This document shows positions 8,742 through 17,578 of a stretch of DNA of 64,000 nt, one piece after another. The notes under the pieces were generated by a model. That model searched no databases. It had not been told where the DNA came from and was given only the letters and a program-made list of their open reading frames with translations. The translations under genes were made by a program, and so were the position numbers. The stretch spans positions 1 to 64,000 of the forward strand of contig NZ_SLUM01000018.1 of the NCBI RefSeq assembly GCF_004345265.1, in the 5' to 3' direction. Origin of the DNA: Allofournierella massiliensis (GTDB lineage: Bacteria; Bacillota; Clostridia; Oscillospirales; Ruminococcaceae). Position 1 is the stretch's first letter. Every line of letters begins with the position of its first letter.

Positions 8742-9656
8742 GTGGAAAAACCGCAAAAGGCCGGCAAGGGGCGGCAGCTGATCCCCTTTCGACTGGAGCA
8801 CGTGGGCAGCCCCGGTGAATTTGCAAAATATGCATTTTTGTTGAATCTGGGGCTCTTCCTTACCGCAGCGGGCATCCATCTGTTCAAAACCCCCAACCAC
8901 TTTGCCATGGGCGGCACCAGCGGCATGTCCATCATCATGGCCACCCTGTGGCCGGGCATGAACGTGGGCGGCGCGCTGTTCATCATCAACGGCATTCTGG
9001 TGGCGCTGGGCATCATCTTCCTGGGCGTAAAGACCATGGGCGTTACGATTTATTCCTCGTTTGCTCTGTCGGCCTTTGTAAGCCTGCTGGAAAAGGTGTA
9101 TCCCATGAGCGCGCCCTTCACAAACGACACGCTTCTGGAGCTGTGCTTTGCGGTGGCCCTGCCTGCCGCCGGCAGCGCCATTGTGTTCAACGTGGGCGCC
9201 TCCACCGGCGGCACCGACATCGTGGCCATGATCCTGTCCAAATACACCAGCATGGAGATCGGCCGTGCGCTGCTCATCTCGGACCTGGCCATTGCGGCCT
9301 GGGCGGGCGGTCTGTACGGCATCGCCACCGGCCTGTACTGTGTACTGGGTACCTTTGCCAAGGCCTTTATGGTGGACAGCTTCATCGAGAGCCTGAACCA
9401 GCGCAAGGTGGTCACGGTGATCAGCAGCCACCCGGAGGATGTGAAGAACTTCATTCTGGAAAAGCTGCACCGCAGCGCCACGGTCTACACCGCCGAGGGC
9501 GCGTATACCGGTCAGTCCGAGCAGGTGTTCACCACCGTGCTCACCCGCCGTCAGGCGGTGCTGCTGCGCAACCATCTGCGCCGGGTGGACCCCAAAGCCT
9601 TCCTCACCATCGTGAATTCCTCCGAAATTGTGGGCAAGGGCTTCCGGGCGCTGTAA
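8742..9656 (+). CDS. YitT-family membrane protein (DUF161/DUF2179)
   Basis: This 304-residue protein has five to six N-terminal membrane helices with the Gly-rich family signatures MGGTSGMS and STGGTD. A cytoplasmic C-terminal DUF2179 domain begins near residue 220 (VVTVISSHPE) and has the ligand-binding-like beta-alpha fold. The length fits the family (about 280-300). The biochemical role of YitT proteins is unknown; a transport function is often assumed. The GTG start follows an AGGAG by about 12 bases. It has its own promoter and a long leader. Downstream, near 9730-9765, a GC-rich bulged hairpin may end the transcript, but it lacks an immediate T-run. Confidence 0.85.
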   Translation: MEKPQKAGKGRQLIPFRLEHVGSPGEFAKYAFLLNLGLFLTAAGIHLFKTPNHFAMGGTSGMSIIMATLWPGMNVGGALFIINGILVALGIIFLGVKTMGVTIYSSFALSAFVSLLEKVYPMSAPFTNDTLLELCFAVALPAAGSAIVFNVGASTGGTDIVAMILSKYTSMEIGRALLISDLAIAAWAGGLYGIATGLYCVLGTFAKAFMVDSFIESLNQRKVVTVISSHPEDVKNFILEKLHRSATVYTAEGAYTGQSEQVFTTVLTRRQAVLLRNHLRRVDPKAFLTIVNSSEIVGKGFRAL

Positions 9657-9824
9657 GTGCCGCAGGGCGCAACAATTCGTTCAAAATTGCGCGGTATCAT
9701 AAGCAAAGGGGGCGCGCCGCGCCGCTCCCCATGCCGCCGGGGCCGGGAAAAGCCCCTGGGCGGTCCGCATTCGTTTTTTTCGCGGGGGCGCGGCTCCCGT
9801 ACAGCAAGAAGGAGTGTTTGTTAC

Positions 9825-12743
9825 ATGCGGGTAGGCCTGGACATTGGTTCCACCACCATCAAATGCGTCGTGCTGGATGAGCACGATCAGGTTATCTACG
9901 ATACATACGAGCGCCACGGCAGCCACATCACCGAAAAGGCCGGTGAGCTTCTGGCCCGCCTGGCAAAGGAGCAGGTGCCCGGCGGCAAGGCATATCTGGC
10001 CATTTCCGGCTCCGCGGGCATGGGCCTCGCGGACGGGTGCGGCGTACCCTTCGTGCAGGAGGTGTTCGCCACCCGGGTGGCCGCAAAGCGGCTGGCCCCT
10101 CAGGCGGACGTGGTCATCGAGCTGGGCGGCGAGGATGCCAAGATCCTGTTCCTTTCCGGCGGCACCGAGGTGCGCATGAACGGCAGCTGCGCCGGCGGCA
10201 CCGGCGCCTTCATCGACCAGATGGCCACGCTGCTCAAGATGAGCCCGGAGGAGCTGAACGAGGCGGCCAGCCGGGCGGAAAAGACCTATACCATCGCCAG
10301 CCGGTGCGGCGTGTTCGCCAAAAGCGACATCCAGCCCCTGATCAACCAGGGCGCCGCCGCGGGCGACATCGCCGCCAGCATCTATCAGGCGGTGGTAAAC
10401 CAGACCATCGCGGGTCTTGCCCAGGGCCGGCCCATTCAGGGCAATGTGCTGTATCTGGGCGGGCCGCTCACCTTCAACAGCGAGCTGCGCAAGAGCTTTG
10501 ACCACACGCTGGAGCTCACCGGCCTGTGCCCGGAGCACAGCCTGCATTTCGTGGCCATGGGCGCGGCCTTCTATGCGGACAGGGAGATGGATCTGGCTCA
10601 GGTAGCAAAAACCATCGGCAGCATCCAGCAGGTGGGCGAATACACCAGCCAGCCGCCTCTGTTCGCCAATAAGCAGGAATACGAGGATTTCCACGCCCGC
10701 CACATGCGCGCCAGCGTGCCCTGCGTGCCCTTCGGCGCGGACGTGGGCCCGGTGCACATCGGCGTGGACTCCGGCTCCACCACCGTGAAGGTGGCCGTCA
10801 TCGACGACAACGCGAACCTCCTGTTCACCGATTATCAGCCCAATCTGGGCAACCCGCTGCCCCTGATCCGGGACGTGCTGCTCAAGCTGTATCAGAACCA
10901 CCCCAATCTGGAGGTGGCCAGCGTGACCAGCACCGGCTACGGCGAGGAGCTGGTCAAGCACGCCTTCCGGGGCGACTTCGGCGTGGTGGAAACGGTGGCC
11001 CACTTCACCGCCGCCCGTCACTTTCTGCCGGATGTGGACTTCATCATCGACATCGGCGGCCAGGACATGAAGTGCTTCAAGATTGAGGACGGCGCCATCA
11101 GCGACATCTTCCTGAACGAGGCCTGCTCCAGCGGCTGCGGCAGCTTTCTGCAGACCTTTGCCCAGGCGCTGGGCTACGACGTGAAGGAGTTCGCGGCGCT
11201 GGGCCTGTTTGCGGACAAGCCCGTGGATCTGGGCAGCCGCTGCACCGTGTTCATGAACTCCAGCGTGAAGCAGGCCCAGAAGGACGGCGCCTCCATCCAG
11301 AACATCTCGGCGGGCCTGTCCATCAGCGTGGTCAAGAACGCCATCTACAAGGTCATCCGCGCCGCCAGCCCCGAGGAGCTGGGCCGACGCATCGTGGTGC
11401 AGGGCGGTACCTTCTACAACGAGGCGGTGCTGCGGGCCTTTGAAAAGGAGATGGGCGTGGAGGTGGTCCGGCCGGACATCGCCGGTCTGATGGGCGCCTT
11501 CGGCGCGGCGCTGCACGGCCGTTCTCTGGTGGAAAAGGGTCATAAGAGCAGCCTGCTCAGCCGGCAGGAGCTGCTGGAATTCACCCAGAAAACCCAGAAT
11601 GTGCAGTGCAACGGCTGCACCAACCACTGCCAGCTCACCGTGAGCACCTTCGCCGGCGGCCGCCGGCTGATCAGCGGCAACCGGTGCGAAAAGCCGGTCA
11701 CCGGCAAGACCGCCCAGGACGATCTGAACCTGTATGCCTACAAGCAGAAGATGCTGGCGGGCTACAAGCCCGGCCCGGCGGTACGGGGCACCATCGGCAT
11801 TCCGCTGTGCCTGAATATGTACGAGCTGCTGCCCTTCTGGCATGCCTTCTTCACCAGCCTGGGCTTTGCGGTGGTCACCAGCCCGGTATCCACCCGTGCC
11901 ATGTACATCAAGGGTCAGGCCAGCATTCCCAGCGACACCGTCTGCTTCCCGGCCAAGCTGGCCCACGGCCACATCCGGGCGCTGGCGGATATGGGCATCA
12001 AGACCATCTTCTACCCCTGCATGAGCTACAACATCGACGAGCACCTGGGCGACAACCACTACAACTGCCCGGTGGTGGCCTACTACCCGGAGGTTCTGGC
12101 GGTGAACTGCCCCGAGCTGGCCGATGTGACCTTCATCAACGAGTTCGTGGGCCTGCATCGCCCGAAGGACTTCAAAAAGAAGATGTACGAGATCATGAAC
12201 CGCTATTTCCCCGGCATCAAGCGGGGGGAAGTGGAGCGCGCGGCCGATATGGGCTACGCGGAATACAACGCCCACATGCAGCGCCTGCGGGACAAGGGGG
12301 CCGAGATCATCGCCGCCGCCCGTGCCGAGGGCAAGCGGATCGTGGTGCTGGCCGGCCGGCCCTACCATGTGGATCCGGAGGTGAACCACGGCATCGATGC
12401 GCTGCTGTGCCGCCATGGCGCGGCGGTCATCACCGAGGACAGCGTGGCCTGGCATGAGGAGAAATTCCCCACCACCGTGCTGAACCAGTGGACCTACCAT
12501 TCCCGCCTGTACGCGGCCGCCAAATACTGCACCACCCAGAAGGATATGGATCTGGTGCAGCTGGTGAGCTTCGGCTGCGGTGTGGACGCCATCACCACCG
12601 ACGAGACCCGTGAGATTCTGCACGAGGGCGGCAAGCTGTATACCCAGCTGAAGATCGACGAGATCACCAACCTGGGTGCGGTAAACATCCGAATCCGCAG
12701 CCTGTTTGCCGCACTGGACGAAAAAGAACGAAAGGGGGAATGA
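9825..12743 (+). CDS. acyl-CoA dehydratase activase-related protein, two BadF-type ATPase domains plus DUF2229
   Basis: The 972-residue protein holds two ASKHA ATPase domains in tandem, each beginning with a phosphate loop (GLDIGSTTIK; GVDSGSTTVK). Each has the paired cysteines that hold the bridging [4Fe-4S] cluster in HgdC-type activators (GSCAGGTGAF with SRCGVF; EACSSGCGSF with SRCTVF). Two domains in one chain could form the two-fold dimer internally. A Cys motif (CNGCTNHC, then NRC) and a DUF2229 region follow. Known relatives couple ATP hydrolysis to low-potential electron transfer into a dehydratase or double-cubane reductase. Close relatives are usually near 1,400 residues; here the missing C-terminal part is the next gene, 4 bases on. 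The ATG at 9825 is preceded by AGGAG. Confidence 0.85.
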   Translation: MRVGLDIGSTTIKCVVLDEHDQVIYDTYERHGSHITEKAGELLARLAKEQVPGGKAYLAISGSAGMGLADGCGVPFVQEVFATRVAAKRLAPQADVVIELGGEDAKILFLSGGTEVRMNGSCAGGTGAFIDQMATLLKMSPEELNEAASRAEKTYTIASRCGVFAKSDIQPLINQGAAAGDIAASIYQAVVNQTIAGLAQGRPIQGNVLYLGGPLTFNSELRKSFDHTLELTGLCPEHSLHFVAMGAAFYADREMDLAQVAKTIGSIQQVGEYTSQPPLFANKQEYEDFHARHMRASVPCVPFGADVGPVHIGVDSGSTTVKVAVIDDNANLLFTDYQPNLGNPLPLIRDVLLKLYQNHPNLEVASVTSTGYGEELVKHAFRGDFGVVETVAHFTAARHFLPDVDFIIDIGGQDMKCFKIEDGAISDIFLNEACSSGCGSFLQTFAQALGYDVKEFAALGLFADKPVDLGSRCTVFMNSSVKQAQKDGASIQNISAGLSISVVKNAIYKVIRAASPEELGRRIVVQGGTFYNEAVLRAFEKEMGVEVVRPDIAGLMGAFGAALHGRSLVEKGHKSSLLSRQELLEFTQKTQNVQCNGCTNHCQLTVSTFAGGRRLISGNRCEKPVTGKTAQDDLNLYAYKQKMLAGYKPGPAVRGTIGIPLCLNMYELLPFWHAFFTSLGFAVVTSPVSTRAMYIKGQASIPSDTVCFPAKLAHGHIRALADMGIKTIFYPCMSYNIDEHLGDNHYNCPVVAYYPEVLAVNCPELADVTFINEFVGLHRPKDFKKKMYEIMNRYFPGIKRGEVERAADMGYAEYNAHMQRLRDKGAEIIAAARAEGKRIVVLAGRPYHVDPEVNHGIDALLCRHGAAVITEDSVAWHEEKFPTTVLNQWTYHSRLYAAAKYCTTQKDMDLVQLVSFGCGVDAITTDETREILHEGGKLYTQLKIDEITNLGAVNIRIRSLFAALDEKERKGE

Positions 12744-12747
12744 CCCG

Positions 12748-14076
12748 ATGGAAACCAATTATCCCCGTTTTACGCAGGAGATGAAAAAGACCCACACCAT
12801 CCTGATTCCCAACATGCTGCCCCTGCATTTTTCCATGCTGGCGGCGGCGCTGGAATATGAGGGCTATCATGTGGAGGTGCTGGGCAACTGCGGCAGTCAG
12901 GTGGCGCAGCTGGGCCTGAAGTATGTGCACAACGACACCTGCTACCCGGCGCTGCTGGTCATCGGCCAGTTTCTGGACGCTTTGCAGAGCGGCAAGTATG
13001 ACCTGGATCACACCGCCCTGCTCATCACCCAGACCGGCGGCGGCTGCCGCGCCTCCAACTACATCCATCTGCTGCGCAAGGCGCTGCACCGGGCAGGCTA
13101 CGGCCACATTCCCGTGGCCAGCCTGAACTTCTCGGGCCTCGAGAAGGACTCCGGCTTCCAGATGAATCTGTCCATTGCCCGCAAGGCCATCGCCGCCATC
13201 TTCTACGGCGATCTGATCATGGCTCTGCGCAACCAGACCTCCCCCTACGAGGTTACCAGAGGGCAGGCGAAGGAACTGGCCGAAAAATGGGTGGATACCA
13301 TCTGCGACTGGTTCCACCAGAACAAGGGCTTTACCGGCGGCGAGATGAAGGCCACCTTCCCCAAAATTGCCAACGACTTTGCCGCCATTTCGGTGGTGCG
13401 CACCCCCAAGGTGAAGGTGGGCATCGTGGGCGAGATCTATGTGAAATACTCGCCGCTGGGCAACAACAACTTGGAGGAGTTCCTGGCCAGCCAGGACTGC
13501 GAGGTGAACCTGCCGGGCCTTCTGGGCTTTGTGGATTACTGCATCAGCAACATGGGCGATACCGTGCGTTTCTATGGCGGCAGCCTGGCCGAGGTATGGG
13601 GCAGCGAGGCGCTGCTCAAATATCTGGACGGCTTCGAGCGGGCCATGGGCAGCGCCATGCGGGCGGCGGGCTTCCACGCTCCGGCCCGTTTCCTGGAGCT
13701 GCGAGAGATGGCAAACGGCATCATCAGCCGGGGCAACAAGATGGGCGAGGGCTGGCTGCTCACCGCCGAGATGGTGGAGCTGGTCACCACAGGCTACGAG
13801 AACATCGTCTGCGCCCAGCCCTTCGGCTGCCTGCCCAACCACATCTGCGGCAAGGGTATGATCAGCCGCATCCGGGCCATCTATCCCAATGCCAACATCA
13901 CCCCCATCGACTACGATCCCAGCGCCACCCCGGTCAACCAGGAAAACCGCATCAAGCTGATGATCAGCGTGGGCAGGGAACGGCTGGAGGAAAAGATCGT
14001 CGCCCAGCCCGCCCCGGTGCAGGAGCCGGTGGCCGGCCTGGAAAGCAAAATCGAGAGCATTCCCGGCGTTCAGTGA
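12748..14076 (+). CDS. 2-hydroxyacyl-CoA dehydratase (HgdB)-like partner protein
   Basis: This 442-residue protein matches the C-terminal portion usually fused to the activase-related protein encoded just upstream. It carries conserved cysteines in GNCGS, NDTCYP, GGGCRASNY, FGCLPNH and HICGKG. Several of these are candidate iron-sulfur ligands, as in the D component of dehydratases and in double-cubane cluster proteins. Its ATG lies 4 bases after the upstream stop with GGGGG before it, so the two are co-translated and probably form one complex. The substrate is unknown; no CoA-transferase, electron-transfer flavoprotein or acid-activating gene lies beside it. The last 35 residues are variable and Pro/Glu-rich. 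Confidence 0.8.
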   Translation: METNYPRFTQEMKKTHTILIPNMLPLHFSMLAAALEYEGYHVEVLGNCGSQVAQLGLKYVHNDTCYPALLVIGQFLDALQSGKYDLDHTALLITQTGGGCRASNYIHLLRKALHRAGYGHIPVASLNFSGLEKDSGFQMNLSIARKAIAAIFYGDLIMALRNQTSPYEVTRGQAKELAEKWVDTICDWFHQNKGFTGGEMKATFPKIANDFAAISVVRTPKVKVGIVGEIYVKYSPLGNNNLEEFLASQDCEVNLPGLLGFVDYCISNMGDTVRFYGGSLAEVWGSEALLKYLDGFERAMGSAMRAAGFHAPARFLELREMANGIISRGNKMGEGWLLTAEMVELVTTGYENIVCAQPFGCLPNHICGKGMISRIRAIYPNANITPIDYDPSATPVNQENRIKLMISVGRERLEEKIVAQPAPVQEPVAGLESKIESIPGVQ

Positions 14077-14113
14077 AACGCCGCCTACAAAACAGCAGGA
14101 AAGGAAGCCGCAG

Positions 14114-15109
14114 ATGAGCGACTTTGTGATTTTTGACATGGAATGGAACATGGGCTATCAGCCCAGAACCTTCCAGTATCAGGGCGTGGAGCAGACCTTG
14201 CGGGGTGAGATCATCCAGATCGGCGCGGTGAAGCTGCGGGATGGTCAGCCGGTGGATCGCTTCTCGCTGACCATGAAGCCCCGCATCTTCCCCCGGCTGC
14301 ATCACCATGTGGCCAAGGTCACCGGCCTGACCCAGGCTCAGCTGGATGCGGGCGTGCCCATTAAGGAGGGCCTGCGCCGTTTTGCCGAGTGGTGCGGGCC
14401 GGATACCCCGCTGGGTGAGTGGGGGCAGGACGACGTGCCCGTGCTCAAGCAGAATCTGGTGCTGTGCAGTCTGGATGAGAGCTGGCCCCGCAAATGGTAC
14501 GATCTGCAGCGGGTATTCACCAGCCAGCGCCCCCGGCAGGAGGGCGAGGGCATGACGCTGGAGGCGGTGGTGGAGCGGCTGGGCATTCCCAAAAACGACG
14601 CCTTCCACGACGCGCTCAGCGACGCGGAATACACCGCCGCGGTCTGCGGCTTTCTGGACTTTGAGCGGGGGCTTGCGGAATACCCCGACGAGGCGCAGCA
14701 GCTGAAAGAGCTGCTCTGCCCGGAAGGCAGGGACCGGCGGGATTTCCGGCTCTGGCCCGCCCAGGTGGACGGCGAGGCCTGGTCCACCAGCAGCGAGCTG
14801 CGGGGGGCGGTGTGCCCGGAGTGCGGCGCGCCGCTGGAGCTGGATAAGGACGATATCTGGCTGCGCAAGGGCAACAACTGCCTGTACAGCATGGGCGAGT
14901 GCGCCCAGCACGGCCCGGCCATGATCTGGCTGCGGCGCATGCGGCTGGACGGGCTGCACTTCACCTTTGCCCGGGCCACCGAGCCTGCGGGCAAGGAGGC
15001 CCAGGCCAAGTGGGCCAGGGAAAAGAAAGCCGCGCTGGAGCGGGCCCGCCGCAAGCGGGAGAAGGAAGCAGCCGAAGCGCTGGAACGGGTCCGCAACGCG
15101 GGCCGCTGA
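14114..15109 (+). CDS. DEDDh 3'-5' exonuclease with C-terminal zinc-ribbon-like extension
   Basis: The first about 190 residues form a DnaQ/KapD-type exonuclease domain. FDMEW gives the first Asp and Glu, WGQDDVP an Asp, and HDALSDAEY the His and last Asp, so the active site looks complete. After residue 230 a CPECG knuckle with a later Cys (MGECAQH) suggests a small zinc-ribbon fold. A basic, Arg/Lys/Glu-rich helix ends the protein and may bind nucleic acid. The role is probably RNA or DNA 3' trimming; the exact substrate is not evident. It starts 38 bases after the dehydratase-like gene with AAGGAAG upstream and may belong to the same operon. Confidence 0.8.
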   Translation: MSDFVIFDMEWNMGYQPRTFQYQGVEQTLRGEIIQIGAVKLRDGQPVDRFSLTMKPRIFPRLHHHVAKVTGLTQAQLDAGVPIKEGLRRFAEWCGPDTPLGEWGQDDVPVLKQNLVLCSLDESWPRKWYDLQRVFTSQRPRQEGEGMTLEAVVERLGIPKNDAFHDALSDAEYTAAVCGFLDFERGLAEYPDEAQQLKELLCPEGRDRRDFRLWPAQVDGEAWSTSSELRGAVCPECGAPLELDKDDIWLRKGNNCLYSMGECAQHGPAMIWLRRMRLDGLHFTFARATEPAGKEAQAKWAREKKAALERARRKREKEAAEALERVRNAGR

Positions 15110-15139
15110 AAATTGAAGAATTGAGGAGGGATCCCGGCA

Positions 15140-15622
15140 ATGAAACGCAATCGGTTGATTATTTGCCGCCAGTGGGTGGCGCGAATGGCCAGCATCATCG
15201 AAACGGTGGTTGCACTGGTGGTTCTGCTGGCGATTCTTGTGGCCGGCGTGCGGGTGCTGTTTGAAGTGAAGGATCTGGTGCTGGCTCCGGATGTGGACGA
15301 GGCCTTTACCACCTTTTTGAGCAGCGCCTTCAACGTGGTCATCGGCATCGAGTTCGTGAAGATGCTGGCCAAGCACAGCCCCGGCAGCGCCATCGAGGTG
15401 CTGCTCTTTGCCATTGCCCGCCAGATGGTGGTGGAGCATACCTCCCCGGTGGAAAATCTGGTGAGCATTCTGGCCATTCTGCTGATCTTCGTGATTCGCA
15501 AGTATCTGTTTGTGCCTGCCTTCGGCGCGCACCTGCCCGGTGAGGATGCCTTTGGTACCTCCAGCCTGATGGCTGCGCGGGAACAGGCGCTGCGGGACGC
15601 GGATGCAGAGGAAGAGGACTGA
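15140..15622 (+). CDS. PsiE-like small membrane protein
   Basis: The 160-residue protein has three to four hydrophobic helices, with charged loops and an acidic C-terminus (DADAEEED). The pattern VIGIEFVKMLAKHSPGSAIE resembles the phosphate-starvation-inducible PsiE family, whose function is unknown. It is preceded by GGAGGG, begins 30 bases after the exonuclease stop, and is the last gene before a strong terminator. No Pho-box was recognised, so phosphate control is not supported here. Confidence 0.65.
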   Translation: MKRNRLIICRQWVARMASIIETVVALVVLLAILVAGVRVLFEVKDLVLAPDVDEAFTTFLSSAFNVVIGIEFVKMLAKHSPGSAIEVLLFAIARQMVVEHTSPVENLVSILAILLIFVIRKYLFVPAFGAHLPGEDAFGTSSLMAAREQALRDADAEEED

Positions 15623-15663
15623 GCGCGTGGCCTGATCCCTTTTCGCAATACAGCCAATAAGAA

Positions 15664-15707
15664 AACGCCCGGCGCACGGTTTTGATTCCGTGCGCCGGGC
15701 GTTTTTT
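15664..15707. terminator. bidirectional terminator
   Basis: A perfect 16-bp stem (15664-15679 with 15688-15703) is flanked by A-tract and T-tract. It separates PsiE (+) from the metallophosphoesterase (-). Confidence 0.9.
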
Positions 15708-15722
15708 CCTTTTGGGCGGGGA

Positions 15723-16541
15723 TTATTCCAGAACCACCACTTCCGGCGGGGTGAGCAGCCGGAAGGGCACGCCGCTCATGCCGATGCCCCGGCTCACAAA
15801 CAGCTGGGCGGGCCGCTGGGGCTGGGGCCGGTAAAGCCCGCTGGGGAACATTTTGCCCCCCGGCGGCAGAATCATCTGTGTGAGCACCGGCACCTGCAGC
15901 TGACCGGCATGGCTGTGGCCGCTGAGCATCACATCCACATGGGAGAGGTTCAGGTACCGGGCCTTGTCCGGCATGTGGCACAAACAGATCCGCCAGCCCT
16001 CGGCGGGCATTTCCCGAAGAACCTTTCCGTCGGAATAGGGGGCAAGGCCACAGATCGTTATCCCGGGCGCGGGCTGCACAATCTTATCCCACAGGGGCAC
16101 AAAACCGCCGTGCTCCATCAGCATCCGGTAAAAGGGGGCAGCGCCCTGGCGCACGTCGTGGTTGCCCCACACCGCATACTTGCCCAAAGGGGCTTTGATG
16201 CGCTGCAGCTGGGCGGCCAGCCAGGAAAAATTCAGCATGTGGGCATCCCGGCCGAACTTTGCAAAGAAATCGCCGCCAAACAGCACCATCTCGGGAGCCT
16301 CGGCGTTGATGGCGTCCACCAGCGGCTCCAGAAATTCGGGGGAATACATGGGGCCGAAGTGAACGTCCGAGAAAAAGAGGGTTTTCACCGGTGGACGGCG
16401 GCAGAGCTCCGGCCGGGTGACGGTGAGCCGATGGGGCTCCACCTTTGCGGCGTACCAGCCCACCGCCGCGCCTGCGGCAGCAGCTCCGGCGGCCGCGCCC
16501 AGAAACAGCCGGGCGGCCCGGTCGACACGGTTTTGATCCAT
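15723..16541 (-). CDS. YaeI/YkuE-type metallophosphoesterase
   Basis: The 272-residue protein has a small, Ala-rich N-terminal membrane segment (residues about 12-30) and then a calcineurin-like phosphoesterase domain facing outside. All five metal motifs are visible: FSDVHFG, GGDFF, GNHD, CHMPD and SGHSHAGQ. Relatives such as YkuE and LpxG-like enzymes act on lipid or cell-wall phosphates; the substrate here is not known. The ATG at 16541 has AGGAGG about 10 bases before it. A TATAAT (complement of 16577-16582) lies just upstream and may be its promoter, with a weak -35 in the degV terminator stem. Confidence 0.85.
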   Translation of the reverse strand: MDQNRVDRAARLFLGAAAGAAAAGAAVGWYAAKVEPHRLTVTRPELCRRPPVKTLFFSDVHFGPMYSPEFLEPLVDAINAEAPEMVLFGGDFFAKFGRDAHMLNFSWLAAQLQRIKAPLGKYAVWGNHDVRQGAAPFYRMLMEHGGFVPLWDKIVQPAPGITICGLAPYSDGKVLREMPAEGWRICLCHMPDKARYLNLSHVDVMLSGHSHAGQLQVPVLTQMILPPGGKMFPSGLYRPQPQRPAQLFVSRGIGMSGVPFRLLTPPEVVVLE

Positions 16542-16590
16542 AGGGTCTGACCTCCTGTGTTGCGTTCGTTACATTTATTATAACAAAAAT

Positions 16591-16619
16591 GCACCCTGCT
16601 TGAAAAGCAAGCAGGGTGC
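16591..16619 (-). terminator. degV terminator
   Basis: An 11-bp stem (16591-16601 with 16609-16619) is followed on the minus strand by a T-run (complement of 16585-16590), 18 bases after the degV stop. Confidence 0.85.
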
Positions 16620-16636
16620 GAAGAAATCGTGAAAAA

Positions 16637-17473
16637 TCAGTAGCCCACGATGATGCCGCCATCCTGAGCGTAGAAGCTGGTCAGGCCGCTGCAGGGAAGA
16701 ATGGTCACGTCCGCGCCGGGCCACTTGGTCTCGATGCCGTGACGCAGCAGCTGGGCAGCGTTTTCGTTGAAGCAGTGGCTGATGACCACCGGTGTGCCCT
16801 GATAGCCCCGCCGGTCCATCTCTTCCAGAATGAAGGCCAGGGTGCGGGTTTCGCCGCGGGTCTTGTGCAGCATTTCCAGCTTGCCGTCGTCGCTGCCGCG
16901 GCCCACAATGCGCATGCCCATCTTGCCGGCAACAAAGCCGACCACCCGGTTCAGCCGGCCGTTCTTCACCAGATTGTCGAAGCAGGAAAGGGCAAACAGC
17001 ACCTGCCGGGGTGCATAGTATACCTCCAGCTCCTTCACCACGTCCTCAAAGGCCAGGCCCTCACCGATCAGTTCATTGGCCTTGCGGATGGCCAGCGCCA
17101 TCTCGCCGCCGGTGGACAGGCTGTCCAGCACATAGATGTTTTTGTCCGGGTGGCTTTCCAGCACCATTTCCTTTGCAATCATGGCGCTGTTGTAGCTGCC
17201 GGAAAGATTGCTGCTGATGGTCACTGCAATGATGTTATCGCCCAGCAGGAATTTTTCCGCCCATTCCTCGGGGCTGGGGCAGGCGGTGGTGGAAGCGCCG
17301 TTGTAGTTGCGCATCTCGGCCATCATGACGGCCACGTCCAGCGCGGCATTGTCCACAAATTCCCGGTCGGCCACACGGATCTTCAGCGGCACGGTGGCGA
17401 AACCGGTCTCGGGCGCGGGTGCGGGCAGGCTGCGCAGTTCGCAGGAGGAGTCGGCAACGATCATCCAAGTCAT
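16637..17473 (-). CDS. DegV family fatty-acid-binding protein
   Basis: DegV/FakB proteins bind a fatty acid, which FakA phosphorylates to acyl-phosphate for phospholipid synthesis. The 278-residue length is typical. Features seen are the N-terminal ADSSCEL (phosphate-contacting Ser motif), STTACPSPEEW, and the SNLSGSYNSA motif that holds the fatty-acid carboxylate, plus LSTGGEMAL. No fakA is beside it, and genomes often carry several degV copies. The ATG at 17473 is preceded by GGGAG at 10 bases. It is transcribed alone from a near-consensus promoter. Confidence 0.9.
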   Translation of the reverse strand: MTWMIVADSSCELRSLPAPAPETGFATVPLKIRVADREFVDNAALDVAVMMAEMRNYNGASTTACPSPEEWAEKFLLGDNIIAVTISSNLSGSYNSAMIAKEMVLESHPDKNIYVLDSLSTGGEMALAIRKANELIGEGLAFEDVVKELEVYYAPRQVLFALSCFDNLVKNGRLNRVVGFVAGKMGMRIVGRGSDDGKLEMLHKTRGETRTLAFILEEMDRRGYQGTPVVISHCFNENAAQLLRHGIETKWPGADVTILPCSGLTSFYAQDGGIIVGY

Positions 17474-17538
17474 AGTAAATACACTCCCTTTAGGTGGCGC
17501 GGTGCCGCGCGATTTACATAGTTTTTAATACTAGATAT

Positions 17539-17567
17539 ATTATAGAGGCTTTGGCGCTGTTCGTCAA
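17539..17567 (-). promoter_or_regulatory. degV promoter
   Basis: Minus-strand TTGACG (17562-17567), a 17-base spacer and TATAAT (17539-17544). It sits 12 bases after the tsaD stop. Confidence 0.8.
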
Positions 17568-17578
17568 GGCGAAACGGG

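Noticed and set aside
9657-9824. Riboswitch or terminator between YitT and activase genes
   Set aside because: A GC-rich bulged hairpin is present but has no immediate T-run and matches no known class.
9681-12758. 1,025-codon minus-strand open frame opposite the activase gene
   Set aside because: It is an antisense shadow caused by high GC at third positions; the plus strand has clear conserved motifs.
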